Position numbers and translations under genes: made by a program. DNA of 15,663 nt from DATBFX01 sp036558305. GTDB lineage: Bacteria > Chloroflexota > Chloroflexia > Thermomicrobiales > UBA6265. The DNA is taken from the NCBI GenBank assembly GCA_036558305.1, contig DATBFX010000172.1, positions 1 through 15,663 of the forward strand, read 5' to 3'. This document shows positions 13,407-15,663 of the stretch, piece by piece. Under the pieces are notes generated by a model. That model did no database searches. It was not told where the DNA came from and saw nothing but the letters and a program-made list of their open reading frames with translations. Every line of letters starts with the position of its first letter. The stretch's first letter is position 1.

Positions 13407-14051
13407 TCATGCCCTGAGCGCGAGTCCCAGGTCGGTCCGCCGCGCGACCTCACGCACGATCCGTTCCTCGACCGCGGCGACCCCGTCGTTGCCGTCGACG
13501 ACGACCCACGACGACTCGTCCTCGGCCGCCAATGCGAGGTAGGTTGCCCGAACGCGACGGTGAAAATCGAGACCGGCAACGTCGAGCCGGTTGACCTCTT
13601 CCCCGGCACCGAAACGGCGGCGAAGCCCCACCTCCACCGGCACGTCGACCAGGATCCTCAGGGTCGGCCACAGACCACCGGTCGCCAGTCGCTGAACGGC
13701 GCGCAAGTCCTCCATCGACAACCCGCGCCCACCTCCCTGATAGGCGAGGGTGGAATCGGCGAACCGATCGCAGACGACGACCGCTCCCCGCTCCAGTGCC
13801 GGCCGGATCACGTCGCCGACGTGTTGTGCCCGCGCCGCCGAGTAGAGCAGGGCCTCGGTCTCCGGCAGCATAGCACAGTTGGCTTGGTCCAAAAGGATCG
13901 TTCGGACCTGTTCGGCGATCGGTGTGCCACCCGGTTCGCGGGTGAGAACGACGTCGCGGCCTTCGTCTTTGAGGCGGGCGGCGAGGAGGCGGGCCTGCGT
14001 GCTCTTGCCGGCCCCCTCCGGGCCCTCGAAGGCGATAAACACGCCGTCCAC
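13407..14051 (-). CDS. tmk: Thymidylate kinase
   Basis: Tmk phosphorylates dTMP to dTDP with ATP, a required step of dTTP synthesis in the cytoplasm. The 214-residue sequence has P-loop FEGPEGAGKST (8-18), REPGG (38-42), DRFADSTLAYQGGGRG (95-110) with the dTMP-binding DR and Tyr104, and a lid with RRRFGAGEEVNRLD (about 144-157) where arginines help catalysis, as in the bacterial (E. coli-like) class. The start is GTG 14051; no better start fits, and GAAGG lies about 13 nt upstream, a weak site. The stop of the R3H ATPase is just 3 nt upstream, so translation is probably coupled. Identity is secure. Confidence 0.95.
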   Translation of the reverse strand: MDGVFIAFEGPEGAGKSTQARLLAARLKDEGRDVVLTREPGGTPIAEQVRTILLDQANCAMLPETEALLYSAARAQHVGDVIRPALERGAVVVCDRFADSTLAYQGGGRGLSMEDLRAVQRLATGGLWPTLRILVDVPVEVGLRRRFGAGEEVNRLDVAGLDFHRRVRATYLALAAEDESSWVVVDGNDGVAAVEERIVREVARRTDLGLALRA

Positions 14052-14054
14052 GGG

Positions 14055-15663
14055 CTATTGCAGACCTTCGCGGAAGATCTCGACCCGGCGGTTCGGCTCC
14101 TTTCCCCGGCTGCGGGAACCCAGATTGTAGCGATCGGCCAACTGATGCTGGAGCCGCCGCACGTAGGCGCCCTGCGGAGCGAGCGCGATCGGGGAGGCGC
14201 CGTCCATGACGGCGGAGATGGCCTCCTCGGCCTCGAAGAGCGCATCGGAGACCTCGTCCGATCCGCCTGAACCGCCCTGGGAACCGTTGCCCTGTTGCGG
14301 GTCGCCCCGGCGTACCGCCTGCGGCAGCAAACTCGTCAGCAGGCTTTCCATCTGGAGACCGGTGTTGGAGCGGAGCACGTAAACCGCGGTGCCGCGCGCC
14401 TCCGCGTCGCGGATCGGCTGCGGTTTGGTTCGGTAGTAGTTCTTGAGCGTCATCACGAGGTCGGCGTCGCGCGGGTCACGGACGATGGTGGCGGGAACCC
14501 CGAGTTGCTGAATCGCGTGCTCCAGGCGGTTACGGCTGACGCCGAACGGGTAGATGCGGAGCGGCTTGGCCTCGGTCCCCCGGCCGCGCGGCGTGGCGGG
14601 GGCGAGCGGGACGGGCCGGTTCACCTCGTCCTGCGGATCGGCATGGCGGACGTCTTCGGCGAGGCCCGCCCGCGGCTGCTGGCGACTCGCGATGTCGACG
14701 ATCCCGCGTTTGGGCGCGGGTTGCCCGTGACCGGTGCCGATCGGACGCGCCGGAATCGAGGGGTCGCGCCGCCGATCGTCCGAGGTGGCGATGACGACGC
14801 GACCGTCGTCGGTTCGCTCGCGCGTTTCGGGCCGGACGGTGGCGTTGCGCAGGATGGCATCGACGGTGGAGGCGACGTCGCGGTGGACGGCGACCTCGTC
14901 GCGGCTGACGATCTCGACCATGACGTTGAACGTGGGCGGCGCCTTGCGCTCCAGGATCGACTTCTGGGTGCCGCGGCGGCGGGCCTCCTCGTCCGAAAGG
15001 GTGACCGACTGGATGCCGCCGATGAGGTCGGCCAGCGTCGGGTTCATCATCAGGTTTTCGAGGGTGTTGCCGTGGGCGGTGCCGATCAACTGGACGCCGC
15101 GCTCGGCGATGGTGCGGGCGGCCATCGCTTCCAGTTCGGTGCCGATTTCGTCGATGACGATCACTTCCGGCATGTGGTTCTCGACCGCTTCGATCATCAC
15201 CGCGTGCTGGGCGGTCGGCGTCGGCACCTGCATGCGGCGGGCGCGGCCGATCGCCGGGTGCGGGATGTCGCCGTCGCCGGCGATCTCGTTGCTGGTGTCG
15301 ACGACGATGACGCGCTTGTGGAGATCTTCGGCGAGAACCCTGGCCATTTCTCGCAACATCGTTGTCTTTCCAACACCGGGGCGTCCAAGCAGAAGGATGC
15401 TTTCGCCCGATTCAATCAAATCTCGAATTATGGCGATCGTGCCGTACACCGCACGGCCGATGCGGCAGGTCAGGCCGACGATCTCGCCGCTGCGGTTGCG
15501 GATGGCGGAGATGCGGTGCAGGGTGCGCTCGATGCCGGCCCGGTTGTCGTCGCCGAAGTGGCCGATGCGCTCGGCGACGTAGTTCAGTTCGTCGCGGGTG
15601 ACGTCGGTCGTGGTGAGGTAGGTTTCGCTCTCCTGGAACCGCGCCTCGGGGCGACGACCGAGG
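14055..15663 (-). CDS. R3H-domain AAA ATPase (Ycf45/SpoIIIAA-like), 5'-truncated by the window edge
   Basis: The frame stays open to the window edge (15663), so the N-terminus is missing; a GTG at 15449 is internal, and readable residues such as RIGHFGDDNRAGIERTL precede it. The P-loop is GRPGVGKTTML at about 15380-15348, with Walker B VIVIDEIG and IGTAHGNTLENLMM further on. This is the SpoIIIAA/Ycf45-like AAA set found with an R3H domain in COG3854-type proteins. After a variable Pro/Arg-rich linker (roughly 14800-14560) and a conserved KPLRIYPFGVSRNRLEHAI segment, the C-terminus has the R3H domain: RRLQH (RxxxH) then YNLGSRSRGKEPNRRVEIF. R3H binds single-stranded nucleic acid. Its cellular role is not established. 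It is 3 nt upstream of tmk in the same operon. Confidence 0.88.
   Translation of the reverse strand, partial: LGRRPEARFQESETYLTTTDVTRDELNYVAERIGHFGDDNRAGIERTLHRISAIRNRSGEIVGLTCRIGRAVYGTIAIIRDLIESGESILLLGRPGVGKTTMLREMARVLAEDLHKRVIVVDTSNEIAGDGDIPHPAIGRARRMQVPTPTAQHAVMIEAVENHMPEVIVIDEIGTELEAMAARTIAERGVQLIGTAHGNTLENLMMNPTLADLIGGIQSVTLSDEEARRRGTQKSILERKAPPTFNVMVEIVSRDEVAVHRDVASTVDAILRNATVRPETRERTDDGRVVIATSDDRRRDPSIPARPIGTGHGQPAPKRGIVDIASRQQPRAGLAEDVRHADPQDEVNRPVPLAPATPRGRGTEAKPLRIYPFGVSRNRLEHAIQQLGVPATIVRDPRDADLVMTLKNYYRTKPQPIRDAEARGTAVYVLRSNTGLQMESLLTSLLPQAVRRGDPQQGNGSQGGSGGSDEVSDALFEAEEAISAVMDGASPIALAPQGAYVRRLQHQLADRYNLGSRSRGKEPNRRVEIFREGLQ

Noticed and set aside
14734..15582. 282-codon + strand open frame antisense to the R3H ATPase
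   Set aside because: It is Ser/Arg/Met-rich shadow of a frame with a clear P-loop and Walker B on the minus strand.
1..15663. CRISPR arrays, tRNA or rRNA genes, transposases, phage or toxin-antitoxin genes
   Set aside because: I read the gaps and frames for direct repeats, cloverleaf-type pairing and typical motifs and found none.

Overview
The window is about 65% G+C by eye and gene-dense, with short gaps and frequent GTG/TTG starts. Gene content fits a Gram-positive-like or monoderm lineage, most likely a high-GC Chloroflexota (Thermomicrobia/Sphaerobacter-like). It has System II (Res/Ccs) cytochrome c maturation, a PstA/DarA-like protein beside thymidylate kinase, an R3H-domain ATPase, an NrtR-family regulator and a membrane zinc-ribbon protein. 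The taxonomic placement is inference from gene content; there is no rRNA to test it.

Layout. Positions 1-226 hold no supportable gene, only a consensus -10 box. On the + strand follow a membrane HD-GYP (cyclic-di-GMP phosphodiesterase type) protein at 227-1546, a HAD-family hydrolase with an altered motif I at 1632-2369, TrmD at about 2420-3145, and an uncharacterised winged-helix/AAA+ ATPase at 3376-4659. A 29-bp perfect inverted repeat (4689-4766) lies in the convergent gap before recO on the minus strand (4790-5578). The recO/ccdA divergent gap carries two promoters back to back; the ccdA one is placed so that its transcript should be leaderless. The + strand block 5700-9558 is a complete System II cytochrome c maturation cluster: ccdA, resB, resC/ccsA and a TlpA/ResA-type thioredoxin. 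A KDPG-aldolase-like gene follows on the minus strand (9606-10256). Divergent from it is a pair made of an NrtR-like regulator with a degenerate Nudix box and NAD kinase (10400-12000). The right third is a minus-strand cluster reading leftward from beyond the window edge: R3H/AAA ATPase (partial), tmk, a PstA/DarA-like protein and a membrane zinc-ribbon protein.

How the genes work together. The cytochrome block would move reducing power across the membrane (CcdA to the thioredoxin-like protein), keep apocytochrome haem-binding cysteines reduced and attach haem (ResB/ResC). The NrtR-like regulator with NAD kinase suggests local control of NAD(P) supply, possibly tied to the divergent aldolase of the Entner-Doudoroff/uronate route. 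The tmk/DarA-like pairing resembles the Firmicutes tmk-yaaQ neighbourhood.

Most of the window is housekeeping. I found no CRISPR array, phage, transposase or defence system. The best leads for something undescribed are the PstA/DarA-like protein missing two ligand-contacting side chains inside an operon with an R3H ATPase and a membrane zinc-ribbon protein; the catalytically degenerate NrtR-like regulator next to nadK; the winged-helix/AAA+ ATPase; and the putative leaderless ccdA promoter.
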